Source: Pohlia nutans
Lineage: Eukaryota; Streptophyta; Bryopsida; Bryales; Mniaceae
Assembly (NCBI GenBank): GCA_022496805.1
Contig: CM040087.1
Location: 12,784,001-12,848,000, forward strand
Length of the DNA: 64,000 nucleotides
Reading direction: 5' to 3'
Positions 40,918 through 52,589 of the stretch are shown here, one piece after another. The notes beneath the pieces are model-generated. The model saw nothing but the letters and a program-made list of their open reading frames with translations, was not told the origin of the DNA and searched no databases. Position 1 is the stretch's first letter. Each line of letters begins with the position of its first letter. Made by a program: the position numbers and the translations under genes.

Positions 40918-41626
40918 TTAGGGCCGCTTCATTGAAGGTCGAGAGGCTGTCAATTTCCACCAATCGGATTGTAAGAAATCAAGAGTTCGGCCTCTCGACC
41001 CTTCACACTAGAGGCCAAAATCCAAAGGCCGTCGCCCTCCAAAATGCTTACATGGCAACACTTTTTGACCAAGGCAACGGACTCTCGAAAGGAAGTTTGG
41101 GTCGAACGGGAATGGGAACCCAAGCTATGGTCGAGAGGCTGTCGATTTCTTTTCATAAAAAATGAAAACTATATTTTATTGCCTAATTTCAGCCTATTTC
41201 TTTGGACTCTCAACAAAGTTTAACCACTTGGACGACCATAAGGTAGGGACACCCATTCCCATGACTTTGAGTTGATTATCATACTTTTGAATGAGCACTA
41301 TGAAAAGCAATTATACCAGGGGAAAGATAATTAGATATAAATCTAGAATGTATCGACAAAGTCATGTTATTGTAAAATTTGTGTATGTTCTCGATAATCA
41401 AAGCCAGAAATTGGTTTGCACATTTGACTGTGTCAAAATGGCCCTGATTCCGTGACTTGGAGAAACGCCCGTGACTTGGAGAAACACCCTAATTATGTTC
41501 TCAAGCGCCACTGTACCCTCAACCGCCCACGATCAAAAACACCCGGATTCAGGTGTCCTGTATGCAGACGGGAATGGGTGCAGTCACGGGAATGGGTGTC
41601 CCTACCTTAGTGTGAAGCGGCCCTTA
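40918..41626 (+). mobile_element. Tourist-like MITE, interrupted by another MITE
   Basis: TTA target duplications bracket ends GGGCCGCTTCA and TGAAGCGGCCC, a PIF/Harbinger (Tourist) signature. The copy at 59822-60188 is uninterrupted and related throughout; here the element at 41241-41607 has inserted. Confidence 0.85.
41241..41607. mobile_element. 367-bp MITE with AGGTAGGGACACCCATTCCC ends
   Basis: It sits inside the Tourist-like element with a TA duplication (41239-41240 and 41608-41609). The unoccupied site, GGCCATAGTGTGAAG, is visible near 60170. Confidence 0.88.
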
Positions 41627-41676
41627 GCAACATCAAGAAATTCATCCACTACGGTAGAGGATACTATTCTTGTACT

Positions 41677-41906
41677 TTAACCCTTAAAGGTCTAGATTGG
41701 CCATTCCGGCCAATGTACACGACCGTATTTCATTGTATTTGGAATGGTTCTACACCTCCTGTGAGTATTGTATCAAAAGTAAAATTAAAATTCATGTCTA
41801 CATGGTCTTAAAAGCTATTGGGATCTCAATTTGGAACTTTCTACTCATAACAAATGTTAAATATACGGCAACGTATCTACTATTCCCTAAATCCTTCAAG
41901 GGTTAA
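41677..41906 (+). mobile_element. TTAA-flanked MITE, 230 bp, nearly identical to 53013-53242
   Basis: Ends TTAACCCTTAAAGG and CCTTCAAGGGTTAA. By eye it differs from the reverse complement of 53013-53242 at two positions. A 69-codon open frame inside it is incidental. Confidence 0.92.
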
Positions 41907-42124
41907 GCAATTGCTCAAACATGCAGGTTTGATGTAGTTCTCAGAGAATATGAGGATGATTGAAAAGAAAGTTTGTAGTCCAAAATGGAAGAGAACACAA
42001 CTTTTGAACATTTCTAGAATATGTAAAACATGATCAAAGCTAAAAGAATCCTAAATCACTTAGTTTCATCATCTACAAGCAGTATACATTTTGTACATCA
42101 AATCCTCTACCTGACTGTAATTCA

Positions 42125-45100
42125 TCAGCTCACAACAGCATTCCTATCTTCATACAGATACCTTGTCACCGCAGGGTGTACAATCGAGTCCTGACATCTG
42201 TTTTCTTTGTATGCCTGCACACAAACTTCACCGGTTATTCCAGAGTTGATTCACTAGTAGGAATGTTGTCATATTAAACTGGTCATTTGGGACTCAATTC
42301 TTGTCCCTCGAGACCATTTAGCCCCTAAACGTCTGTAGAATATGGTGTATTTTGGTTGTATTTGGAATGAATCCACACCTTTAATGGGTTTGGGCGCAGA
42401 AGAGAAGTTGAAATTTACATCTGAGCTATTAAGATCCCAATTCAGAGTTTCTTGTTGGTAGCAAATCTCAATCATACGACAACATATATACCATCCCCAT
42501 GGGACATTTAACCCCTAAACGTCTAAACGTGCCGTGGCGACCAGTAGAATCCGGTGTATTTTGGTTGTATTTGGAACGGATCCACACCTTTAATGGATTT
42601 GGGTGCAAAAGAGAAGTTGAAATTTACATCAATGCGGTTCTAATGAGCTATTAAGATCCCAATTTAGAATTTCTTGTCGGTAGCAAATCTCAGTCATACG
42701 ACAATGTATATACCATCCCCATGGGACGTTCAAGGGTTAAGTCACAAGGGACCAGTTTAGACGGACCATATTAGATTCCTAAGCAATACAAATACTACGT
42801 CTAAGTAATGCTATGCACAACCATTCAACCATTGGCAACACTATTTTTGTGTGATATATCAATTTTTTTACCAAGTGATATAGAATTTGGTCTCATCTGA
42901 AATATATTTTTTCACAATATGGTCAATTGAATTTGTCATTTTAAAACCTTGATTCCTTGGTCCTTTAGAGGTTAAAGTTGTGCCATGGTGTTGACATTAA
43001 TACACATGCTTTGACACTGATAAATAATATGGCTAGGATTCACTTCACCTGGTTTGCTTCATTGTAAATCTCCTGCCTCAACCAAGGCTTGCAAGTTGTG
43101 TACTGTGCCCTTTGCTCTGTCAAGAGCTCCTCCTGAAACACCAAAAACCAATTTAGCATGGCTTGCTTTCAGAGTGGCAAGCATAACAGTCTCAAAATTT
43201 CATAACAATCTCAAAACTCAAGTTAACTTCTACTTTTATTCAACAAAGTGTTACGTTTACAAATATATGCAAAATTCGAAATTGCCTCCTCTTGCATATG
43301 GGTCAAAAAAGGTGCTTAATTTCGTTGTTCTTGTTATTGTTCATAATTGATTTTGGTGAGTAGTCATTGTTGGTTCCTATTAATTACTACTCCTAATTGA
43401 TTTTGGTGTATAGTCATGGAGACATCATAGGGACACCCACCGTATTATTCAAATTTAGTGTGGCACATTTGACCACTTTGGAAATCGCTAAGTAGCGCAC
43501 AACTTCCTTGTTATGAGCCACATTCATTTGTTCAACCAGGGTGCATTCATGGTAATAGGAGCAACATAAGTGTAACCAATGCTTGTTTTTATGAACTATT
43601 AAGCAATAACTTTATCATTTGAATTGATAATGCAATATAAATTATTTCCTATATATATTATATGTCATTCTAACATATACCAAATTTTAATGATGTTTGA
43701 GTAATTATTCATACTCCAAAAAGACTAAAATATGGTTGTAACTAGTTCTTAATAAGAACTAAAATGTCCTTAATATTTTACAAAATGTCCTTAATTTTTT
43801 TCTAATATCTACATATATTGAAGATATCATATCCTAAGCACTCATCAAGAGTCCTTAGATTTGGGCCCTGTTGACTCCTATTACCATGAATGCACCCACC
43901 ACTGCAATTTGAACACCCACAGTATTTTTATATGGTGGAGTATTTGGAGCTCACCGGTGCGTTGCATGGGTGGAAACGGCCGGAAATGATGTCCTCATTG
44001 AAATTCCCTTGGGGTGCCATTGGCTTTGGTCCAATCACCCTGAAACGAGGTAACTTCTCATTCCCAGGTTCCAATGGCCCCGCAAGTACATTCCTTTCTA
44101 CAACTGTTTCAACAAATGCACAGGATTACATCAGAATTACGATCCTCATTTCAACCAGACTAGAGCTGCTTTATTAATTACAAATATCAGTCCAAATCCA
44201 CGATACAATGAATGAAAATATCCAAGCTATCAACAAACTGCACAAGCAAATCTCATCTCATCAACACAATAAATTCTATGTACAGTACAATACATCCTTT
44301 GAACCAAACAGGGCTTTCAGTGGAATTTAGAGAACATCATATAGAGGTTCCCTACGGAGGCCTTCTTATGTACAATGGGGAGGCTTAAATTATGGGAAAA
44401 TTCTCTTTATGATGCTATCTAAAGGTCGTCTTGTTTTACTGAAAACCCTGAGTGTTTCCGCTATTAAAATGAGCAAACGATTTTCTAGTTGGATTTGCTC
44501 ACCAGAATGATGTTGACGACCGTCTATTATCCTAATGGTTGGCCTGAATGTGTCTTTCTTTTTGCAAACACAAAGCTGCACATGATTTGTATCAAGCGAC
44601 CCAAACGCAAAATTCAAATCAGTACCTTCAAGTTTAGAATACTGTTCTGATTGCTGAAAGAAGTAAAATGGTTTTCATATGCCACAGCTGTATTTAACTT
44701 ATAGTTTCTAGAGTTGACTATTGCACAAAATCCAAATTATGTTTCCGTAAGTCTTGATTTGAAAGATTCAGTGCTTACACAGCTTGATTCAAAATGATCT
44801 ATGTGCCCTGAAGGAATAATGCGCCTCCGAGTTTTGTCTTTGCCTGCACCCACACGAGCACATTCCCAAGAAATTAATGAATCAACCAAACTTATGTTCT
44901 CCTTGTAACTTGAAGAACAATAGCGGTTAACGGTAAACTTGACAAAGCATATTCTCTTGCTACTTATATATATATATATATATATATATATACCCCTGCC
45001 ATGGATCATCCTCACTAATTATGAATGTATTCCTGATTGTTGCCTCATCAGGAGTTCAGGACCCCATGGATTTTCAACGGTTTCCGTACGACATCCGATG

Positions 45101-47361
45101 TTTCATGGGTTCGTGCATCTTTTGCACGGATTTCATGCTAATTCTGCACTGAGTCCGCATGGATTTTGCATTCACTCTTTTTGTCATCTAACAAAGTGTA
45201 GAATCTGTGCAGAATTAGTGCAAAATCTGTGCGGAATCCGTGCGAAAAATGCACAAACTCATGAAATATCGATTGTCGCAAGGAAATCGTTGAAAATCCT
45301 AATTTCCTGATCCTCTCAAATCAAAAACTGCACAGGAAGATCGTTTCGCGTACCATCGTCGTAGGTGGGATTGCTTCTTGCAGTCCATGGAAACGGCTTC
45401 TTGCCACTCCGAGGCATAAGTTGACCTGGTGTACAACGCAATTGTCAAGCATTTGTACAAGATCCAAGGCATATCCGTTGAGTTTACAGTAATTATCCCA
45501 ATGTCAACAATAGAAAATTGAAAACAGTCAGAGAAAAACAAGAATAATTTCAACCTCTTCCCTCCACAGTGATATGATGTACACTACCTTCTTCATTAGC
45601 ACCAGGAGGAAAGTCTGGAGGGTCGTCATGGGCTGGGACGTCGTACAACTGAGACTTAATTGGATGTTCTTTGAAGAAAAGTGGATTTGTTTTCCTCAAA
45701 TCCCTCTGCAATGACGGAACGTAAATCGTTACTGGAGCACAAAAATCATTTAAGAACTAGCCCACTTGTAATACAAGCAAATTTTTCCATTGTCAGGTAT
45801 GCAATCACTATCACATGCAAACAAGAGCTGAATAAAAGAAAATAATAATTCTAACGTGAGCTCTTACATGAGCTCAAAATTGTTAGAATCTGGACTGGCT
45901 CACTATTCATTGATTATTCTCAAGAATGTTATGAAGAGGGACAACTGAAAAGGATTGAACACTCTAAGTATTGATCAGAAAAGAGAAGAAAATCTGCAAC
46001 TTACAGGTGGTAACTTTTGTTTGGTCTCAAAGGCAGGGACGGGGTTGTAAAGGTGCTCAAACTTGCGTGAACCGTGGTAACATTTCTTCGTGCAAACGTG
46101 AGCTCGTGATGGCCGCCAGTCCCTTCGGTTGGGGTAAAACTCGGGAATGTATTTGAGGTGAGGCCGGAAGGGACCTTGAGTGGTTTCGTAGTCGGCAGTG
46201 TATGCTCCTCCTGTACAATTGATTTGACTTCTGTAGGGCTTCTCCATGTCTCTGTCCCGATGAGCACTACCATGTACAGAAGATCTCCACGCTTTCTCTT
46301 TGCACTTCTTCTCGCCAAGATACCGAACGCTGGACCTCCATTGCCATGATTTGCCATACTCCCGGGCGCACGGAATGTACGTTTTACTACTCTTCCACTG
46401 CACATCAAGCTTCGACAATTAGTTCATCCCTAAAGGACCAAGGATTCAATGAAAAATATAATTCAGATGAGCCTAAATTTTATATCACTGGAATCAGTGA
46501 ACAACAGTGCATATGTTAGTGGGAAAAAAAACAAATTTGAACAAAGGAAGTCCACATAAAACCTACTCAAAACTGCTAAAGAAAACGTGAGGCCCAATTT
46601 GGGCTTCTTGGTCCTTTAGGGGTTAATGCTTGCTTTCTGAGTAATCTGAGAACACTGCTGGGTAGCTCAGAAACAACCAACCTCAGGTTTCGTCTCACAG
46701 CTTGCAAAGTCTCCCAAGTTGTCACACGTGATTTTGCCCTGGCCGACGGAGGCCCTGAATACATTCTGGTAGCTGTGCTCGTGATGTATTGGCACTCTCT
46801 GGCTGGAGGATCTCCACTGATTCACTCAATCGAACGTTAGTAAGTCTGCAACATGCATCACTAAGGCCATGATCTGCATCACTGAACTTAATTTGCAACA
46901 ATGACATTTTCTCATTCTGATTCCAATCAACATCGTTTTAAAGCTCTTGCTCTATACTACAAGATCAACAGTGTCAAACTGATGATTTGCAGCAGGCGGG
47001 CCAATTTTTCTACAGTACAGAAAAGACAGGGGTCGCGTAGGGGTTAAAGCTTTTTTTCATGCCTATTATGATGTGAATGCACAAGTACCGGTTGCTCCTG
47101 GCAGTCAAAAGTGTCGAGAAAGGTTTCGGTGGCGAAGCAGGCGTCCGGAGCGCCTCCAGGCGGCTTGGGAGGGATGGGCTTGGAGCCGGGAGGACAGGGC
47201 CTGGGTTTGTGGTACGAGGCTTGCTTGGGCTCGTTGCGGGTGCAGTCCAGGCAACCCCCCGGCGCTGGAGCGGCGTGGATGTCCCAGTAAGGCCTCTCGG
47301 GAATCACGTGCACCACCCTTTGCTTGGGGCATCCCGGTGGACATGTTTTCGGCCGCGGCAT
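42125..47361 (-). CDS. Unrecognised Pro/Cys/Tyr-rich protein, 10 exons
   Basis: Exons: 47361-47089, 46816-46682, 46397-46005, 45705-45588, 45425-45354, 44843-44779, 44653-44503, 44103-43955, 43132-43049 and 42214-42125. All phases match and give 509 residues. The start MPRPKTCPPGCPKQRVVHVI is at the first ATG; the end is YLYEDRNAVVS. There is no signal peptide, membrane segment or enzyme motif. The N-terminal 90 residues are Pro- and Cys-rich; the rest consists of short Trp/Tyr/Pro-rich stretches with repeated WRSSS or WKSSK words (from residues 92, 137 and about 157). I do not know the family. This kind of low-hydrophobicity sequence resembles axonemal microtubule-associated proteins, which would fit a plant with flagellate sperm, but that is a guess. 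Four or more introns hold MITEs or foldbacks. Confidence 0.75.
42318..42511 (+). mobile_element. TTAA-flanked MITE, first of a tandem pair
   Basis: Begins TTAGCCCCTAAACGTC, shares its end TTAA (42508-42511) with the next copy, and is homologous to it throughout. It lies in the last intron of the unrecognised 10-exon gene. Confidence 0.85.
42508..42740 (+). mobile_element. TTAA-flanked MITE, second of a tandem pair
   Basis: Ends TTAACCCCTAAACGTC and GACGTTCAAGGGTTAA. A distant member of the 41677/53013 family. Confidence 0.88.
42745..42975 (-). mobile_element. TTAA-flanked MITE, family of 52362
   Basis: It reads as the reverse complement of 52362-52589 (CCTTGGTCCTTTAGAGGTTAA at the right end); the left end is eroded. 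Confidence 0.6.
43539..43897. mobile_element. MITE with GGGTGCATTCATGGTAATAG ends
   Basis: A perfect 23-bp terminal inverted repeat encloses 359 bp, flanked by ACCA on both sides. It lies in the intron between exons 44103-43955 and 43132-43049 of the unrecognised gene. Confidence 0.85.
44966..44993. repeat. (TA)n microsatellite
   Basis: A run of TA repeats inside an intron of the unrecognised gene. Confidence 0.95.
45066..45300. mobile_element. Foldback element in intron, about 110-bp arms
   Basis: The left arm (GGATTTTCAACGGTTTCCGT, then TTTCATGGGTTCGTGCAT) is matched by the reverse complement on the right with scattered mismatches. It lies between exons 45425-45354 and 44843-44779. Confidence 0.75.
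46423..46626 (+). mobile_element. TTAA-flanked MITE in intron
   Basis: Same family as 52362-52589 (CCCTAAAGGACCAAGGATTC at the left, TTTAGGGGTTAA at the right). It lies in the intron between exons 46816-46682 and 46397-46005. Confidence 0.8.
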
Positions 47362-49282
47362 CGTCGTGCCCTGTAGCTCACCTTGCTACTACTGCTCCAT
47401 AGAATTCCGACTCTTGGGGACTCTGTAACCACATGATTAGCCCCTGCAAGCCAAGTTCATCAAGATCTCAAGCATGTACATCGGTTTCTATGCATTGAAA
47501 GAGATCCATCTGGTCGCAAGAAAAAACATTCTGCTCTATCAATTGCAGGACTATATGACTCACTCACATGTAGAGATTGGCGAGAAGCTGACAGATGGTG
47601 ACAGCTGCCGAAGGTTTAATCACCCATAACCAAAGAGCCCATAATCTGGATGTGAATCCAGATTAAATGTTGAAAGGATTTGGACCGGCAAAGAAGCAGT
47701 GGTACCTGCTACAGCGTTGTAAAGTGAGAAACCTGAAGGATTAGACACTCATATCGGTGCAGGGAGAAAGACGAGGGAGAGGGTGACCTGCAAGTGATTT
47801 CCGGCCATGTCCAAGAAGACAGGCACTGCTTCAACCAGCGGAGGAAATCTCGTAAAGTAACCGAGGCGTTTCAGATTGAAGCAATCATCAAACACTTTCT
47901 GCAGGCATGTGAAATGAGAAGTCCTGCGAGAAGCGGCAAACAGAGTGAGTCTTCTCGCAGTAGGATGGGAAAGGACACGGTATCCACTTGTCGGTTGAGA
48001 GAATGCCGGAGTTCCATGAATTGGTGCAGCACCGGCAACCATCTCCACTCCACTCGGCAAACCTCCCCTTCAAAAACGTAACTCTTGATTCACATGGCAT
48101 CGGAACTTATCATTGAAAGAATCGAATGAAATGTTAGACACACAAAATTCTGGATAAGGACATGATCAAACGATTGAAACACACTGTACAGTACCCCATT
48201 GCAAGCACGCTATCTTGAAATGTTTTAGTAGCCGTGGACCACAAACCTACTGTAAAGTTTTGATTTAGTTAGGCCTGTTCTCGTCCCGACGGCAGTTGAA
48301 TCATGTGAACCTTCACCTGTTTCAATCGGTTGGGAAGAAACGGCGTCCTACCGATTCGCTCATCACTTCCTTCTGCATTGCAACACTGACGCCACGGCCC
48401 GTGACTCGCACCTGAAGTCATTTGGTAACAAAATGTTGTTGGTATTCAACAGTAATGGTAAACCCTAATTCCTTTCCTCGGCTTCATATTAGGTCTCTGC
48501 TCGATCCTTAATCAGCCAGTTGTGAGTTTACATCCTCACCAATCGTCAAGGTTTATGCACTTGTACTCTCTCTTTGGCTTCACGTGCAGGGTTCTCGACA
48601 AGGATTAGGGCTTGCCACTACTATTGAATGCCAGCAGCATTTCATGATGGTCACCGAAGAAGAAAATCATGTGGTTCAAGGCCTCGCTCAATCTCTCAGT
48701 GACACTAGCATCAACCCCACGAGCAGCACGAATAATGAGCATCTCACGCGATCCAAAAGGCACCAGCTCTCGAGAGTAGTTCAATCACTTACAGCTCTCT
48801 TTTTTTTTTTGATTTTGATTTTTTCCAATAATGGGAATGTAGTCAACTCGTATCTCTATATACTTCTTCAATGAATATTCGTCCTTCGGAAATACCCACA
48901 TTGAGAAAATTAGGCTCAACGTTCATTGGCATGATTGTACACGAGCTTGTAAATGGCAGCCTAGTTACGGTACTACAGCGTCGATGCACATCACCGAACG
49001 GGGAGTTTTCCAAGGGAACCATCAAAAATCCAATATTTTCCAAAAACAACCGGTTTTATACAAGAAGCGATCCGGTTCTTACCTATGTGTCACCTAGGTA
49101 GCACCCGAGTATCACAAATTTTATCCGGATTTTAGCCTACAACTATGAGTTTCAACCGGTAATTTGGCAATTCCATTCGGCTGATTTTACACTAAGTTCT
49201 GCCGGATCTCCCCGTACATTGTGCACATGAGTTGTGAGTTACGGTTAATCTATGGGAGCCCTTCGATCAGTCGCTTAATTAA
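47362..49282. other. Intergenic region with unassigned open frames
   Basis: Between two minus-strand genes. A moderately GC-rich open frame on the minus strand (47749-48060, ending near a cag/gtcacc donor) could be a leader exon of the unrecognised gene or a lost gene; it has no recognisable motif. Nothing else is supported. Confidence 0.4.
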
Positions 49283-52200
49283 TTAGTAGAGAGGCCAGTG
49301 CGCGTACTGCAGCGGCGATGGGCAGTCCGGGCGATCCAAATCGAGGCGAGCCAGGAAGTTTTGGGTGAGCGTGGCGATGTACAAGTGACGGTCGTGGCGA
49401 ATGGCGCCCGTGGCGAACGACATGCCGGCGCCGCGCGCGTCCTCGTAGTGCGCCACCACTTGCCCGTCCATGTTCACCGCCACCAGATCCGCTCGTGCGA
49501 AGTCGAACGGCTTCACGCGCCGCCAGTAACGCGCGAAGAAATGCTTCAGCCAAGGCGTCCGGTGCGTCACGTCCCCCAACCAAGACCGCCCCTGCATTCA
49601 TCGATCGATTGCATCCCAACATGGTCAGCTTGACAGACTGAGGAATGCTAATCTCTCGAAACGTGGCTCGCCTTATCAGAACAGCGACTCTCGTAGTGTG
49701 CCTGCTTGTTTTTTTGCGAGATTGATGATCAACTTATTTGGAACTCAAAGTGTTGAGATTAATTGCGCCTTGCTAACTGTGCGCACACAATCAGGGCGTC
49801 ACACCTCTTTCTTTCCATTCTCAATCCTCAAAGAATGAGTACGTGGCACTTTCTTCTTGAATTGTGGAGAATTCATTCTTTGAAGATTGATAAGTTTCAT
49901 TCTTCTTATACAAAGGTGAAAAATGAGCGTGAAGATTGAGAAGCCATGGAGAATATTAGGGGTTGTCACACATCCTCCACCCCATTCTCAATCTTCAGAG
50001 AATGGGGACGTGGCACGCTCTCCTTGAATGGCGGAGGGCCCATTTTCTGAAGATTGAGAAATTTCATTCTTCTCCTCCATGGGTGAAGGATGGGCATGAA
50101 GAGTGGACAATGGAGAATGGCCCATACTTGGAGGATGTGTGACCAACTAACAACCTCTATTCTTCATTCTCATTCTCCACATACCACAAAAGGGGTGTCA
50201 CACTTTCTTCATGGAGAATGTGTCCTACTGGTTCCTCTTTTCTCTCATTCTTCAAAGAAGAATAGGATGTGTGACAACCCCTGTTAACAAACCGTGTCCA
50301 TTCTCATTCTTCAAACGGTGAGAAGGGGAATCACACCTTCTTCATAAAGAATCACCAGGGTCTCATATGCGATTCCCTTTGTGATTTCCCTGCGAGTCTC
50401 ACTTTTCCGATTGAGTCTTAAATCTGCTTATTCACCAGTTTAATGTTGACTCACCTACTTGTAAAAGGAAAGTTTAACAAGTGTCAACTCTTGAGGCTCG
50501 GTGGGAAAAGTGAGACTAAAAGGGAAATGCACACAGGGAAACCATTATGAGCTCCCTGTGAATGGCCACGATTGGCTCCCCGTTTCTCTCCCAAGGTTCT
50601 CAATCTCCAAAAAATCAAACGAATGGGAGGAGGTGTGATTGCTGCTTGCTAACAGGGCTTTTCATGGGATTGAATGTCAGTGTGAGTTAGTGCGTACCCC
50701 GACGACACCGAGCCAGAAGGTTTGCGAGGGCGCATCGAGGTGGATGTTGTCCGGCAAGCCAGGCAGATTTTCAACGAAAGGCTCCGACGTGCCTTTGCGT
50801 TCGCCTTCCAGCCAGAAGCGCACGCATCTGTACTTCCAGCTCTCGCAAACCACGAGGAAATCCTCGCGGGGAGAGAGCGCCAGGCCGTTGGCGAAGGCGA
50901 GGCCCTGCATCAGCACTGTAGTGCGCCCCGTGGTGGGATCGAAATTGAGCATCCGGCCACGCGGCCGCGCCTCCAACACGTCCAAGTGCCATGAGTACAT
51001 CGAATGCACGTTGGATGCGTCCGTGAAGTAGATTTGCCCGTTTCTCGCCACCGTCACACTATCTGCAAACCTGCAAACTCATCAATAAATTCCCACACCA
51101 ACCATCAATCTTTTGAATTGCAATTAATCAATTTATCAGGCGTCCGAGAATAACCACCTCAATTGCCCACTTTCCATGGAAAGTGATCATGAAGTGGAAG
51201 AAAATCGCTTAGGATAGAGTCTTGATTTAGCAGTTGAGTGATAAAGAAGGCCATGTTCAACAAGAAATCCACTTTTCTAATCCAAGGAGGATTCATTTTA
51301 TCAGCAATCAGTGGTTTCCACACTTCTTGCTTCAACAATACTAGAAGAAAAGAGGGACTTGTTCACTTAGCCTGGAGTGGGATTCTGAGTGAATTTGGCC
51401 ACATCTGAGTGAATTTGGTCACATCTGATTGAACATGCTCAGTGTACAAGTCCCTCTTTTCTTCTAGTGCAAGTTCAACAAACTTCCACAAAGGCTCATG
51501 CAATTTCACTTTCTCATGGATATTCAAAACATTCAAAACACTCCACCCATGGAACATGAAACAAGATACTTCACGGTCCATGGAACTTAGCTGTAAAAGC
51601 AAAAAAGAAAAATTGTAATAACAAGACCTGACAAGCGGTGTGTGAAACCCATTGTTGGTCAAGACATGCATGCAACGAGTTCAATTGAGCAGCTTACGTG
51701 AAAGGAACGCCGTCGGCCTGGTTGGTGACGACGCGCACTTGATCATCGTCTTCAGTGACATTCAGCAACCCTCGCACGGGATCCGCCACGAGAATCTCCC
51801 CATGGACGCCGAGCGCCAAGCCGCACGGGTAGCCGCCCACATGCCGCCAGTTGACCACGCTGCCATTGCCCTGGAACCGGAGAATCGACCTTTAGTTACA
51901 AGTTGGAATTCAGAATTGCCTACTTGAAAAAAGACCGATCGATCATTGGAGGGGAAATTAAATCTGAGAATGTATAATTTGCCTGGAAGACTTTCTTCAC
52001 CCAGCCATCGCGCGTGGTGACCATGAGCGTGGCGCCGTCGGCGGCCAGGACCACGTCCTCGGGGCCGTGCACCAGGCCTTCGCCCAGCTTCTCCACGCAC
52101 TCCAGCTTGCCATGATCGATCAAAGAGCTCCGGTGGAAACGCGGCAGCACGAGTGAGACGGGGTCGATGGGCGAGCTCGTCACCACGACGGCCACGAACA

Positions 52201-52357
52201 ATGTGCACGCTGTTGCCAACAATACCGCAATCACCTCTACGTATGGCATCATACTAGTAGGCTTTTGCACCACTTTTGCCTTCTTCATCTTCGTCCGAGT
52301 CTTCTCTGCAACGAGTCCTCCTGCCACTCTCGCCGTCGTCGTCTTGAAGTCTCTCAT
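49283..52357 (-). CDS. SSL: Strictosidine synthase-like protein, membrane-anchored
   Basis: Four exons, 52357-51983, 51870-51698, 51070-50698 and 49591-49283, join in phase to 409 residues. Residues about 40-60 form a signal anchor. The six-bladed beta-propeller follows: GEGLVHGPEDVVL (92-104), GYPCGLALGVHGEILVAD (137-154), FADSVTVARNGQIYFTDAS (184-202), FANGLALSPREDFLVVCE (243-260), LPGLPDNIHL (286-295) and GDVTHRTPW. Plant SSL proteins sit in the endomembrane system; most lack the glutamate needed for the Pictet-Spengler reaction, so true strictosidine synthase activity is not implied. They are related to APMAP-type esterases. The first intron has a GC donor. Exons are strikingly GC-rich against AT-rich flanks. 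Introns 2 and 3 contain MITEs, and another MITE lies 4 bp before the ATG. Confidence 0.93.
49793..49957. mobile_element. Truncated MITE of the GTTGTCACACC family in SSL intron
   Basis: Begins AGGGCGTCACACCTCTTTC and follows the 19801 element for about 160 bp, then meets the next copy. Confidence 0.75.
49958..50282. mobile_element. MITE of the GTTGTCACACC family, full copy in SSL intron
   Basis: Ends AGGGGTTGTCACACATCC and GGATGTGTGACAACCCCT, 325 bp, homologous to 19801-20115. It lies within SSL intron 3 (49592-50697). Confidence 0.85.
51340..51469. mobile_element. Hairpin MITE with CTAGAAGAAAAGAGGGACTT arms in SSL intron
   Basis: A 23-bp inverted repeat encloses 130 bp, with an internal near-duplicate GAGTGAATTTGGxCACATCTG. 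It lies in SSL intron 2. Confidence 0.8.
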
Positions 52358-52361
52358 CTTG

Positions 52362-52589
52362 TTAACGCCTAAAGGACCAAGGATTCACAGTTTTAAAATG
52401 ACGAATTCAATTCACTATATTGTGAAAACTGAGACCAAATTTTATGTCACTGGAATCAGTGAAGAATATTGCATGTGTTGGTGAAACATCAAACAAATTC
52501 AAACAAAAGAAGTTCACATAGGATGTACTCAAAACTACTTAAAAAAAACATGAGGCCCAACATGAGTTTCTTGGTTCATTAGGGGTTAA
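52362..52589 (+). mobile_element. TTAA-flanked MITE abutting the SSL start codon
   Basis: Ends TTAACGCCTAAAGGACC and TTCATTAGGGGTTAA, 228 bp. Its left TTAA is four bases from the ATG at 52357, so the SSL 5' UTR must lie in or beyond it. Relatives: 46423-46626, 42745-42975 and 12720-12930. Confidence 0.88.

Noticed and set aside
41697..41906. A 69-residue open frame found almost unchanged at 41697 and 53222 as a conserved small gene
   Set aside because: Both lie inside two near-identical copies of one MITE; conservation reflects recent transposition.
45316..45425. Stop codon at 45316 as the end of the unrecognised gene
   Set aside because: A gtacgc donor at 45353 in phase 1 joins five further exons that stay open to 42125, so the stop lies in an intron.
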